From assembly GCF_029893345.1 (NCBI RefSeq), contig NZ_JARXVE010000004.1:248001-312000 (forward strand): a DNA stretch of 64,000 nucleotides, written 5' to 3'. Of the stretch, positions 26,991 through 35,916 are shown piece after piece (position 1 is the stretch's first letter; every line of letters begins with the position of its first letter). This DNA is from Mycolicibacterium frederiksbergense (lineage in GTDB: Bacteria > Actinomycetota > Actinomycetes > Mycobacteriales > Mycobacteriaceae). Both the position numbers and the translations under genes were made by a program. The notes under the pieces are model-generated. The model was not told the DNA's origin. It saw only the letters and a program-made list of their open reading frames with translations, and searched no databases.

Positions 26991-28451
26991 ATGATTGTGC
27001 TGAGCGGGACGGGCACGATTGCCGACGTGGTGACGCTGGCCGACCGGCGCGATCAGGTCTCGATCTCACCCGACGTCCTCGCCGCCATCGGCCACGCGTA
27101 CCACCAGGCCACCGACCTGAGCAGGCGTTTTCCCACCTACGGCCGCACCACCGGCGTCGGGGGGAATCGCGGTACGCAGGTGCATGCCGACGACAAGCAC
27201 TACGGGATGCGCCTCCTGCGCAGCCACGCCGTGGATGCCGGCGATCCGCTCGCCGACCGGATCGTCCGGGCCATGCTCGCGGTGCGATTGATCCAACTGT
27301 GCGTACCGGGGGCGGGCCTGGATCCGAGGATCCTCTCCGGACTCGAACGCATGCTCAACGACGATGCCCTGCCCGAACTGCTCCAGTACGCGTCGATCGG
27401 CACCGGCGATCTCGCCGCCCTCGCCGGCACCGCGCTCACCCTGATCGGGGAGCGGCCGGCCACCGCGCCGTTGACTCCGATGGAGCCGTGGAGCGCCGAC
27501 AGCGCGCTGCCGTTCATGAGCAGCAGCGCCCTCACGGTCGGACGCAGTTGCCTGGCACTGGACGAACTGAACCGGCTGGAGCGGGCATCCAGCGTGATCT
27601 ACCTGCTCAGTTTCCTTGCGCTCGACGGAAATCCGTCCACCTTCTCGCCGGCCGCGGCCCGCGCGGCGGCGGCACCGCAGGTGGACACCGTAGCCGCAAG
27701 GTTGCGGCGACTGCTCACCGACGGCGCCCATGCCGACCACACGCCGGCGCGCATCCAGGATCCGTATGGCCTGCGGGTGTACCCAGTTGCGCATGCGAGC
27801 GTCGTCGCATCATTGGATTCGCTTGCCCGGCAACTGGAACGGACGCTGAACACCGCGCAGGAGAACCCGCTGTTCGACTTCGACGGTGACGGGGTCGTCC
27901 ATCACGGTGCGTTCTACCAGGCGTCACTGTCGCTCGAACTCGACGGCACCACCCTGGCTTTGGCCTTGACCGCACCGATCACGCATTCCCGGATCAGGAT
28001 GCTCAACGATCCGGACACCAACGGGCGCAACGCGTTTCTCGCCTCATCCGAAGACGGATCGTCAGGCTTGATGATGGTTGAGTACGTCGCCGCCGGGGCG
28101 ATCGCCGAGATCCGGGCAGCTGCGCAACCGGCATCGATCGGGACGCTCGTGCTGTCGAGGGGCGCCGAGGAGGACGCCACCTTCGCGTCCCAGGCCACCC
28201 AGCAACTCGAACGTTCGGTTGCCGCCTACCGGGTGCTGCTGGGTTGCGAGCTCGTCGGTGCGGTGCGGCTCCTGCGTCAGCGCGGGCTGCACGGTCGGTG
28301 GGCCGGTGCGCTCGGTCAGGCGTTCACGCTGGCGTCCGACCTGCCCTGGGACGACGAGGATCGGGATCTACGCGGCGATCTCGATGCGGCGGAGTCATTG
28401 CTCGACGACCTCGGGCGACTCGTCCCGGATTCCGATCAGGTGAACAGATAG
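26991..28451 (+). CDS. MIO-less aromatic ammonia-lyase homologue, candidate betaine lyase
   Basis: The 486-residue protein (AGGAG before the ATG) belongs to the HAL/PAL superfamily: YGRTTGVGGNR at 50-60 corresponds to YGVNTGFG, LLRSHAVDAG to the LLxSHAxGxG helix, IQDPYGLRVYPVAHA to QDxYSxRCxPQVxGA, and ENPLFDFDG to the NPL segment. At the site of GSVGASGDLAPL it reads ASIGTGDLAAL (134-144), so the Ala-Ser-Gly that cyclises into the MIO electrophile is absent. It therefore should not be a classical histidine ammonia-lyase. Ergothionase, which eliminates trimethylamine, is described as an MIO-independent relative. With the betaine-type importer next door, elimination from a trimethylammonium substrate is a reasonable hypothesis. 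Confidence 0.8.
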   Translation: MIVLSGTGTIADVVTLADRRDQVSISPDVLAAIGHAYHQATDLSRRFPTYGRTTGVGGNRGTQVHADDKHYGMRLLRSHAVDAGDPLADRIVRAMLAVRLIQLCVPGAGLDPRILSGLERMLNDDALPELLQYASIGTGDLAALAGTALTLIGERPATAPLTPMEPWSADSALPFMSSSALTVGRSCLALDELNRLERASSVIYLLSFLALDGNPSTFSPAAARAAAAPQVDTVAARLRRLLTDGAHADHTPARIQDPYGLRVYPVAHASVVASLDSLARQLERTLNTAQENPLFDFDGDGVVHHGAFYQASLSLELDGTTLALALTAPITHSRIRMLNDPDTNGRNAFLASSEDGSSGLMMVEYVAAGAIAEIRAAAQPASIGTLVLSRGAEEDATFASQATQQLERSVAAYRVLLGCELVGAVRLLRQRGLHGRWAGALGQAFTLASDLPWDDEDRDLRGDLDAAESLLDDLGRLVPDSDQVNR

Positions 28452-28460
28452 CCTGCAGGC

Positions 28461-29621
28461 ATGACTGACCACGTCGCACTGCGGGCAGGTATCCCGCCGT
28501 TCCACGTCATGGACGTATGGCTGGCCGCGGCGGAACGTCAACGCACGCACGGCGACCTGGTCAATCTGTCGGCCGGGCAGCCCAGCGCCGGGGCACCCGC
28601 GCCGGTGCGTGACGCCGCCGTCGCCGCGCTGAACCGCAACGATCTCGGCTACACCGTCGCGCTGGGCATCCCGGAGCTGCGCACCGCGATCGCCGAGATG
28701 TACCGCGCGCGGCACGGCATTGACGTCGGGCTCGACGAGGTGGTGCTCACCACCGGGTCCTCGGGCGGTTTCCTGCTGGCCTTCCTGGCCAGCTTCGACG
28801 CCGGGGACCGGGTGGCGATCGCCAGCCCGGGCTACCCGTGCTACCGCAATATCCTCACTGCGCTGGGCTGCGAGGTGGTGGAGATCCCGTGCGGCCCGGA
28901 GACCCGGTTCCAGCCCACGGTCGCCATGCTCGAAGCGCTGGATCCCCCGGTGTCCGGGTTGATCGTCGCCAGCCCGGCCAACCCGACCGGCACCGTGATC
29001 CCGCCGGCCGAACTGGCCGCGATCGCGACCTGGTGTGACGAGTCCGGGGTGCGGCTGGTCAGCGACGAGATCTATCACGGCCTGGTCTACGAGGGCGCTC
29101 CCGAAACCAGCTGTGCCTGGGAGACCTCACGGAATGCCATTGTGGTCAACAGCTTCTCGAAGTATTTCGCGATGACCGGTTGGCGGCTGGGCTGGTTGCT
29201 GGTGCCCACCGAACTGCAGCGTGCGATCGACCGGCTCACCGGCAACTTCACCATCTGCCCGCCCGCGCTGGCCCAGTACGCCGCGATCGCCGCGTTCACT
29301 CCGGAGGCGCTGGCCGAGACCGACGGGCTGTTGGCCCACTACTCCGACAACCGCCGGCTGCTGCTCGATGGGCTTCGCGGTATCGGTATCGATCGGCTGG
29401 CCCCGACCGACGGCGCCTTCTACGTCTATGCCGACGTCAGCCAGTACACCGACGACTCGCTGACCTGGTGCTCACAGCTGCTGGCCGACACCGGCGTCGC
29501 CATCGCACCCGGGATCGACTTCGACACCACCCGCGGCGGCTCGTATGTCCGGCTGTCATTCGCCGGCCCGACCAGCGATATCGAGGAAGCCCTGCGCCGG
29601 ATCGGTTCCTGGTTGGGCTGA
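28461..29621 (+). CDS. aspB: Class I PLP-dependent aminotransferase (AspB-like, Rv3565 type)
   Basis: The 386-residue fold-type I aminotransferase has LNRNDLGYTVALGIPELR near 60, the substrate loop ASPANPTGTV near 173, VSDEIYHGL with the PLP-nitrogen Asp, and the Schiff-base lysine in NSFSKYFAMTGWRLGW at about 230-245. In M. tuberculosis the equivalent gene follows fadE33 directly; here it starts 9 bp after the lyase and may be co-transcribed with it. Its amino acid substrate cannot be told from sequence; aspartate aminotransferase is the conventional name only. Confidence 0.85.
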   Translation: MTDHVALRAGIPPFHVMDVWLAAAERQRTHGDLVNLSAGQPSAGAPAPVRDAAVAALNRNDLGYTVALGIPELRTAIAEMYRARHGIDVGLDEVVLTTGSSGGFLLAFLASFDAGDRVAIASPGYPCYRNILTALGCEVVEIPCGPETRFQPTVAMLEALDPPVSGLIVASPANPTGTVIPPAELAAIATWCDESGVRLVSDEIYHGLVYEGAPETSCAWETSRNAIVVNSFSKYFAMTGWRLGWLLVPTELQRAIDRLTGNFTICPPALAQYAAIAAFTPEALAETDGLLAHYSDNRRLLLDGLRGIGIDRLAPTDGAFYVYADVSQYTDDSLTWCSQLLADTGVAIAPGIDFDTTRGGSYVRLSFAGPTSDIEEALRRIGSWLG

Positions 29622-29633
29622 CGCCCACCCCTT

Positions 29634-29783
29634 TCAGAATGGGGGTGGTTCGTAGTTGGCGGCCAGCCAGGCTTGGTGTTGGCGTTGTTGTTCGGCGATC
29701 AGTTCGGTGCGTTCGCGTCGTTCGGCGGTGATCCGGTCGCGCCGATCCTGTTCGCGGGTCTGCTTGCGGGTCGGCATCATCAT
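29634..29783 (-). pseudogene. C-terminal remnant of a DUF222/HNH (13E12-type) protein
   Basis: Read on the minus strand, 49 codons end in HQAWLAANYEPPPF-stop, the usual tail of mycobacterial 13E12/DUF222 HNH proteins, preceded by the [27 protein letters not shown] helix. Upstream residues, in a shifted frame, still carry [13 protein letters not shown] sequence, and no HNH motif is present. The 335-bp stretch 29622-29956 holds nothing else recognisable. Confidence 0.55.
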
Positions 29784-29956
29784 CCCGCGCTGGCGGGCTC
29801 GGGGTGTGCGGCTCAGCGATGGTGAGCTCCCCGGTGGGGCCCGGCGCGGCTTCCGGGTGCGACCATTTGCTGATGGCCCAGGACGAGCCCGAGAAACGCA
29901 TCGTCGATCTGGAACATCAGCTTGGCGACCAGAAGCGGGAGGCGGATCCTTGGCCT

Positions 29957-30709
29957 ATGACGATCGGACTTATTTGCGCAATCCCGCAGGAGCTCGCGCA
30001 TCTGCGAACTGCCCTTTCTGATGCCCAAGCCGAGGAGGTAGCGCACGCTAGCTTCTACACAGGTAAGCTCGACGGGCGCCAGGTCGTGCTCGCTGGAGCG
30101 GGCATGGGTAAGGTCAACACCGCCCTGGTGGGGACGTTGCTAGCAGACCGATTTCACTGCCGTGCAATTGTTTTCACAGGTGTAGCCGGTGGGCTTGACT
30201 CGGAGCTGCACATCGGCGACATCGTGATCGCCGACCGTGTCGTCCAGCACGATGCGGGCGTTATCGAGAACGAGCGCCTGCGTACCTACCAAGCGGGACA
30301 CGTCCCCTTTATCAATCCGACGGAGCGGCTTGGTTATCCGGTCGACCCACACTTGATTGACCGCGTCAAGCACAGCCTTGAAGCTTTCAAACTTCCGACG
30401 CTATCCCGCGCTGCGGGCGGCCACCAACAGCCGCCGCGGATCGCATACGGCACCATCCTCAGCGGCGACCAGTACCTGCACTGTGAGGCCACCCGCGACA
30501 TGCTCCAGCGCGATCTCGGCGGCCTGGCAATCGAAATGGAAGGTGGCGCGCTGGCTCAGGTCTGCGAATCCTTTGGCATCCCTTGGCTAGTCATCCGCGC
30601 CCTGTCCGACCTCGCCGGCCGCGACTCTCAGTTCGACTTCACCGCGTTCGTGGACCAGGTCGCCGCCGGTTCCGCAGGCATTTTGCGGCACGTACTTCCA
30701 GTGCTGTGA
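29957..30709 (+). CDS. MTA/SAH-type nucleosidase (phosphorylase superfamily)
   Basis: A 250-residue protein beginning [16 protein letters not shown], the usual start of Pfs/MtnN enzymes. It has the glycine loop [21 protein letters not shown] near 73, the substrate segment [30 protein letters not shown] near 190 with the ribose-binding Glu of MEG and the catalytic Asp of SD. Such enzymes split the glycosidic bond of methylthioadenosine or S-adenosylhomocysteine. A longer in-frame start at 29873 exists without a clear ribosome site. An HNH remnant next to it and different codon flavour suggest the gene was acquired. The exact nucleoside is uncertain. Confidence 0.75.
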   Translation: MTIGLICAIPQELAHLRTALSDAQAEEVAHASFYTGKLDGRQVVLAGAGMGKVNTALVGTLLADRFHCRAIVFTGVAGGLDSELHIGDIVIADRVVQHDAGVIENERLRTYQAGHVPFINPTERLGYPVDPHLIDRVKHSLEAFKLPTLSRAAGGHQQPPRIAYGTILSGDQYLHCEATRDMLQRDLGGLAIEMEGGALAQVCESFGIPWLVIRALSDLAGRDSQFDFTAFVDQVAAGSAGILRHVLPVL

Positions 30710-30829
30710 TCCTCTCGGCGACGACTACAGAGGGTGTGGCATTCGTCAGCTTGACGTTGGCAGCGAAATGCCAAAGACCGATTTGAACCTCCGCAGCAGG
30801 TGATTGGCCCGGTGAAACGGGCGAAAAAC

Positions 30830-32764
30830 CTACCGCTTCACCGCGGCGTACCAGTCCAGCAGATCCGGATTGTCGACCGCGCTGCGCTCGACCACCTTGG
30901 CCGCATCAGCCCCCTGGAACAGCTTCTTGATCGGGACTTCGAGCTTCTTACCGGTGCGGGTGTGCGGAATGCCCGGGGCGACCAGAATGTCGTCGGGCAC
31001 GTGCCGCGGGGACACCTCGGTGCGGATGGTCTGGATTATCCGTTCGCGCAAGGCATCGCTGAGGTCGACTCCGTCGGCCAGCACCACGAACAACGGCATC
31101 CAATACCCGCCGTCGGGCTGCTCGGCGCCGATCACCAACGCCTCGACCACCTCGGGCAACCGTTCCACCGACTGGTAGATATCCGCGCTGCCCATCCGGA
31201 TCCCGTTGCGGTTCAGCGTGGAGTCCGACCGGCCATGCACGACGATGCTGCCGTGGTCGGTGATGGTGATCCAGTCGCCGTGCCGCCACACCCCGGGAAA
31301 CATCTCGAAATAGGCGTCGCGGTAACGGGATCCGTCGGCGTCGTTCCAGAATGCGATCGGCATCGAGGGCATCGGCTTGGTGATGACCAGCTCGCCCACC
31401 TCGCCGCGCACCGGATTGCCGGATTCGTCCCAGGCATCCAGCGCCACCCCGAGATAGGGCGCCGACAGCTCCCCCGGCCACACCGGCACGGTCGGGACGC
31501 CACCGATGAACGCCGACACCACATCGGTACCGCCGCTGATCGAGGCGACCTGAATCCGCTCACCCACGTTGTCGCGCAGCCACAGCGCCGACGACGGCGG
31601 CAGTGACGATCCGGTGATACCCACGGTTCTCAACGCCGACAGGTCATGCTGCTCGCGCGGCACCGCACCGGCCTTGGCGCAGGCCAGCACATAGCCCGGG
31701 CTGGTGCCCAGCACCGTCGCGCCGACCGTGGCCGCGATGCTCCACAACGCATCGGGCGTCGGATAGGTAGGGCTGCCGTCGTAGCAGACGATGGTCGCGC
31801 CGACCAGCAGACCGGCCACCTGGAAGTTCCACATCATCCAGCTCGGGCTGGTGTACCAGAAGAAGGTGTCGTCCCGGCCGATATCAGACTGCAGGGCAAC
31901 GGCTTTGAGATGTTCGAGCAGCACGCCGCCGTGACCGTGCACGATGCCCTTGGGCAGGCCGGTGGTGCCCGACGAGTACAGGATCCACAGCGGGTGATCG
32001 AAATCAACCGGTGTGGTGGACAATTCAGCCTCGCCCGCGGTGGCCGATTCCCAGTCCAGCCAATCGGCACGGGGCGAACCCAGCCGCGACACCAGTACCG
32101 CGGCCTTCAGCGTGGGCAGCCCTTCGCGCAGCTCGGTGATGTCGGCGCTCTTGTCATGGGACTTGCCACCGAACCGATAGCCGTCGGCGGTCACCAGCAC
32201 CGTCGGCTCCAGCTGCCCGAGCCGATCCAGGGCCGCCTTGGCGGTGTAATCCTGCCCGCAGGCGCTCCAGATCGCGCCGATGCTCGCGGTGGCCAGGAAC
32301 GCGATGATGGCCTCGGCAATGTTGGGCAGGTAGCCGACCACCCGGTCCCCGGGCCGCACCCCGAGCGACCGCAGGGTGTTCGCGAAAGATGCGGTACGGC
32401 CCAGCAATTCGGACCAGGGCAGCTCGGTGACCGCGCCCCCCTCGGCCACGGTGAGAATGGCCGGCCGGTCGGTGCGGGCGTGCCGGGCCACCTGGTCGAC
32501 GTAGTTGAGCCGGGAACCGGCAAACCACCGCGCCCCCGGCATCGCGTCGCCGGAAAGCACCTGCTCCGGCCGCTCACCCAGGTCGAAGTAATCCCATAGT
32601 GCCGCCCAGAACGCGGCGGGATCATCAACCGACCACTGCCACAGACTCTGATAATCCGGCGCACTGATACCCGAGCGGGACTCGATGTACCGGGCGAAGG
32701 CAGTGACCTGGGCGGACTCGATACCGTCCGCGGTCGGTTCCCACTGCGGGGCCAGTTCAGTCAT
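30830..32764 (-). CDS. Acetoacetyl-CoA synthetase
   Basis: At 644 residues with YSSGTTGLPKGIVHGHGG near 275, GGTDVVSAFIGG near 415 and the closing HTRTGKKLEVPIKKL, this is an acyl-CoA synthetase of the acetoacetate type rather than a fatty acyl ligase; the N-terminal cap LWQWSVDDPAAFWAALWDYF is typical of AACS. It converts acetoacetate, ATP and CoA to acetoacetyl-CoA in the cytosol. The start overlaps the stop of the upstream SDR by 4 bp. Together with the SDR and transporter it forms a ketone-body or 3-hydroxybutyrate utilisation operon. Confidence 0.88.
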   Translation of the reverse strand: MTELAPQWEPTADGIESAQVTAFARYIESRSGISAPDYQSLWQWSVDDPAAFWAALWDYFDLGERPEQVLSGDAMPGARWFAGSRLNYVDQVARHARTDRPAILTVAEGGAVTELPWSELLGRTASFANTLRSLGVRPGDRVVGYLPNIAEAIIAFLATASIGAIWSACGQDYTAKAALDRLGQLEPTVLVTADGYRFGGKSHDKSADITELREGLPTLKAAVLVSRLGSPRADWLDWESATAGEAELSTTPVDFDHPLWILYSSGTTGLPKGIVHGHGGVLLEHLKAVALQSDIGRDDTFFWYTSPSWMMWNFQVAGLLVGATIVCYDGSPTYPTPDALWSIAATVGATVLGTSPGYVLACAKAGAVPREQHDLSALRTVGITGSSLPPSSALWLRDNVGERIQVASISGGTDVVSAFIGGVPTVPVWPGELSAPYLGVALDAWDESGNPVRGEVGELVITKPMPSMPIAFWNDADGSRYRDAYFEMFPGVWRHGDWITITDHGSIVVHGRSDSTLNRNGIRMGSADIYQSVERLPEVVEALVIGAEQPDGGYWMPLFVVLADGVDLSDALRERIIQTIRTEVSPRHVPDDILVAPGIPHTRTGKKLEVPIKKLFQGADAAKVVERSAVDNPDLLDWYAAVKR

Positions 32765-33507
32765 CGTGCGCTCCACCCACCATCCATTGTGTACGACGCC
32801 CCGGTCACCATCCGGGCCTGCGGCGACGCCAGCCAACCTACCAACGCGCCCACCTCGTTCGGTTCCACCAACTGCTTGACCGCGCTCTCCTTCAACAGCA
32901 CCTCGGCCAACACTCGTTCCTCGGGAATGCCGTGGATGCGGGCCTGGTCAGCGATCTGCTTGGTCACCAGCGGGGTGCGCACGTAACCGGGGCTGACGCA
33001 GTTGCTGGTCACCCCGTGCGGTCCGCCCTCCAGAGCGGTCACCTTGGACAACCCTTCCAGCGCATGTTTGGCGGTGACGTAGCCGGCCTTGTACTCCGAC
33101 GCCCGCAGGCCATGCACCGAGGAAACGTTGATGATGCGGCCAAAGCCGTTGGCGTACATGTGCGGCAGCGCGGCGCGGATCAACAGGAACGGCGCTTCGA
33201 CCATCAACGACAGCAGCATGCGGAACCGCTCCGGTGGGAATTCCTCGAGCGGGTGAGCGCTCTGCACCCCGGCGTTGTTCACCAGGATGTCGCAGTCCAG
33301 CCGCAGCGCCTCCAGTGCGGAGACGTCGAGAAGGTCCACCGCCCAAGACTTTCCACCGATCTCGGTGGCCACCGCCTCGGCCCCGTCGGCATCGACGTCG
33401 GCCACGGTGACCGCCGCCCCGCGGGACGCGAGCTCGCGGGCACAGGCCGCGCCGATGCCGCTGGCCGCGCCGGTAACCAGGGCCGTGCGGCCCGCCAGAT
33501 CCGTCAT
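32761..33507 (-). CDS. 3-hydroxybutyrate dehydrogenase-type SDR
   Basis: The 248-residue SDR shows TGAASGIGAACARELA at 12-27, NNAGVQSAHPLEEFP and the catalytic Ser/Tyr/Lys pattern SSVHGLRASEYKAGYVTAKHALEG, the arrangement of D-3-hydroxybutyrate dehydrogenases. It would oxidise 3-hydroxybutyrate to acetoacetate with NAD, feeding the synthetase encoded directly downstream. It overlaps the transporter gene by 4 bp upstream and the synthetase by 4 bp downstream. Confidence 0.8.
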   Translation of the reverse strand: MTDLAGRTALVTGAASGIGAACARELASRGAAVTVADVDADGAEAVATEIGGKSWAVDLLDVSALEALRLDCDILVNNAGVQSAHPLEEFPPERFRMLLSLMVEAPFLLIRAALPHMYANGFGRIINVSSVHGLRASEYKAGYVTAKHALEGLSKVTALEGGPHGVTSNCVSPGYVRTPLVTKQIADQARIHGIPEERVLAEVLLKESAVKQLVEPNEVGALVGWLASPQARMVTGASYTMDGGWSAR

Positions 33508-34832
33508 GCCGCCACCCGTTCCAAGTCGGCCGCGTCAATGTCGACCAAGTCCACGCCCTTCGTTTCACGTGCGAATGCCACCGCCACCAGCGTCACCACC
33601 GAGGCAGCGGCGAGATACACCGCGATCGGCACCCAGGAGCCGAAATCCTTCAGAAGCCACACCGCGATGATCGGGGCGACTGATCCAGCCGCAATTGATG
33701 TGACCTGATAGCCAAGGGACACACCGGAATAACGCATCCGGGTGGGGAACATCTCGGCCATGATCGCCGGCTGCGGTGCGTACATCAGGGCGTGGATCAC
33801 CAGGCCCAGCGTGATCGCCGCTGTCACCGGAAGATACTGACCGCTGTCCATCATGGGGTAGGCGAAAAAGCCCCAGCAGGCCGCGCCGAGCGCACCCACG
33901 AAGTACACCGGTCGCCGGCCGAAACGATCCGACAGCGCCCCGACCGTCGGGATGGCCACGAAGTGCACGGCGTGCGCGAACAACAGCCACCACAGGATGT
34001 CGCTGGTGTCGGCGTGCACATGCTCCTTGAGGTAGGTGATCGAGAAGGTGACCACCAGGTAGTACATGATGTTCTCGCCGAAGCGCAGCCCCATCGCGGT
34101 GAACACGCCGCGGGGGTAGCGCTTGAGCACCTCGATGGCGCTGAACGAGCTGGCCTTGATCTGTTCGGCTTCTTGTTGGGCCGCAACGAAAATCGGCGCG
34201 TCGGTGACCTTGGTGCGGATGTAGTAACCGATCAGCACCACCACCGCCGACAGCCAGAACGCCACCCGCCAGCCCCAGGACAGGAACGCCGCGTCCGAGA
34301 GCCGGCCGTAGAGCACCAGCAGCACCACGGTGGCCAGCATGTTGCCCACCGGAACGCCGGCCTGCGGCCAGCTGGCCCAGAATCCGCGGCTGCGATTGGG
34401 GCTGTGCTCGGCCACCAGCAGCACCGCGCCGCCCCACTCCCCGCCGACGGCGAAGCCCTGCGCGAACCGCAGCAACACCAGCAGGACGGGCGCCAGGTAA
34501 CCGATCTGCCCGAAGGTCGGCAGACAGCCCATCAAGAAGGTGGACACCCCGACCAGCAACAGACTGAACTGCAGCAGCTTCTTACGGCCGAACTTGTCTC
34601 CGTAGTGACCGAACACGAGGCCGCCCAGCGGGCGGGCCAGGAAGCCGATGGCGTAGGTGGCGAAGGCGGCCATGATGGCGTCGAGGTCGTTGCCGCCCTG
34701 CGGGAAGAACAACTTGTTGAACACCAGCGTGGCGGCGGTTCCGTAGAGGAAGAACTCGTACCACTCGACCACCGTGCCGGCCATTGAGGCGGCGACGACG
34801 CGGCGCAGACCGGTCGCATTGGGTGCGCTCAT
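33504..34832 (-). CDS. MFS transporter of the metabolite:H+ symporter (ShiA/ProP-like) group
   Basis: 442 residues with about twelve hydrophobic helices. The N-terminal SMAGTVVEWYEFFLYGTAATLVFNKLFFP and GHYGDKFGRKKLLQFSLLL motifs, and RFAQGFAVGGEWGGAVLLVAEHSP, are diagnostic of metabolite:H+ symporters. It is the first gene of the three-gene operon behind AAGGAG, so its cargo is probably 3-hydroxybutyrate, acetoacetate or a related short acid (inference from context). A LysR gene lies divergently upstream. Confidence 0.88.
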   Translation of the reverse strand: MSAPNATGLRRVVAASMAGTVVEWYEFFLYGTAATLVFNKLFFPQGGNDLDAIMAAFATYAIGFLARPLGGLVFGHYGDKFGRKKLLQFSLLLVGVSTFLMGCLPTFGQIGYLAPVLLVLLRFAQGFAVGGEWGGAVLLVAEHSPNRSRGFWASWPQAGVPVGNMLATVVLLVLYGRLSDAAFLSWGWRVAFWLSAVVVLIGYYIRTKVTDAPIFVAAQQEAEQIKASSFSAIEVLKRYPRGVFTAMGLRFGENIMYYLVVTFSITYLKEHVHADTSDILWWLLFAHAVHFVAIPTVGALSDRFGRRPVYFVGALGAACWGFFAYPMMDSGQYLPVTAAITLGLVIHALMYAPQPAIMAEMFPTRMRYSGVSLGYQVTSIAAGSVAPIIAVWLLKDFGSWVPIAVYLAAASVVTLVAVAFARETKGVDLVDIDAADLERVAA

Positions 34833-34950
34833 CGGCGTCTCTCCTTACGACGTGGACCATTCCCCTAGGGACGCTGTGACACCCCTGACAGCTGCCGTGA
34901 GTATTCATGCACGCCCAACTCCACTGCAATGGATAAATCCGCACCAGCGG

Positions 34951-34966
34951 TCTGCGAAAATGCAGA
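34951..34966. promoter_or_regulatory. Dyad TCTGC-N6-GCAGA at the lysR start
   Basis: TCTGCGAAAATGCAGA is a perfect 5-bp inverted repeat in the gap between the divergent transporter and LysR genes, ending one base before the lysR ATG. It contains a T-N-A type core as LysR proteins prefer and is a plausible autoregulatory operator. Confidence 0.4.
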
Positions 34967-34967
34967 A

Positions 34968-35879
34968 ATGGACGGTTCGCAACGCCCTAGCCGCCTCAGC
35001 GCCGACGATCTGCTCGTCCTGCTGGCGGTCGGACGGTCCGGCCGCTACACCACCGCGGCCGACGAACTCGGGATCAACCACACCACGATCTCGCGGCGCA
35101 TCGCCGCCCTGGAACAGGCCATCGGCGGTCGGGTGCTGACCCGGGCCGTCGGCGGCTGGGAACTCACCGACCTCGGCCGGGAGGCACTGGCGGCCGCCGA
35201 AGCCGTCGAGTCCGCGGTGTCCGCACTGAGCACCACCGGGACGCGGCAACTCGAAGGCGTGGTCCGGATCTCGGCGACCGACGGTTTCAGCGCCTACATC
35301 GCCGCGCCCGCGGCGGCCCGGGTGCAACGTCAGCATCCCCATCTGGCCGTCGAGATCGTGACCGCCACCCGGCGGGCTTCGCAGCAGCGCTCCAGCCTGG
35401 ATCTGGAAATCGTGGTGGGCGCCCCTCAGGTGCGCCGTGCCGAGGCGATCCGGCTCGGCGACTACTGCCTGGGCATGTACGGCGCGCGCGACTATCTGGC
35501 CGAGCACGGCACGCCGGCCGACCTCGCGGACCTGGCCCGGTTTCCGCTGGTCTACTTCATCGACTCGATGCTGCAGGTCGACGACCTCGACATGGCGGCC
35601 AGTTTCGCGCCGATGATGCGGGAGTCGGTGACCTCCACCAACGTGTTCGTCCACGTGGAGGCCACCCGGGCCACGGCTGGGCTGGGTCTACTGCCCTGCT
35701 TCATGGCCGACCGGCATGAGGACCTGGTGCGGGTGCTGCCCGAGCAGTTGACGGTTCGGTTGAGCTACTGGCTGGTGGCGCGGGCCGAGACGCTGCGCCG
35801 CCCGGTGGTGGCCGCCGTGGTCGACGCGATCCGCGAACAGATGGCCGAGCAACATGATGCGCTACTCGGCATTCGGTGA
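34968..35879 (+). CDS. LysR-family regulator of the ketone-body operon
   Basis: About 303 residues from the ATG at 34968 (an in-frame ATG at 34929 would add 13). The helix-turn-helix is LLVLLAVGRSGRYTTAADELGINHTTISRRIAALEQAIGGRVLTR; the rest is the periplasmic-binding-like effector domain, from LEGVVRISATDGFSAYIAAP onward. It is divergent from the transporter-dehydrogenase-synthetase operon, the standard LysR arrangement, so it likely activates that operon in response to one of its substrates. Confidence 0.85.
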   Translation: MDGSQRPSRLSADDLLVLLAVGRSGRYTTAADELGINHTTISRRIAALEQAIGGRVLTRAVGGWELTDLGREALAAAEAVESAVSALSTTGTRQLEGVVRISATDGFSAYIAAPAAARVQRQHPHLAVEIVTATRRASQQRSSLDLEIVVGAPQVRRAEAIRLGDYCLGMYGARDYLAEHGTPADLADLARFPLVYFIDSMLQVDDLDMAASFAPMMRESVTSTNVFVHVEATRATAGLGLLPCFMADRHEDLVRVLPEQLTVRLSYWLVARAETLRRPVVAAVVDAIREQMAEQHDALLGIR

Positions 35880-35916
35880 TTTCCCGATCTCGTTTGACGT
35901 GAGCCACGTAACACCC

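Noticed and set aside
26991..28451. Annotation as histidine ammonia-lyase (hutH)
   Set aside because: The Ala-Ser-Gly needed for the MIO cofactor is missing, no other hut gene is nearby, and the transporter is of betaine type.
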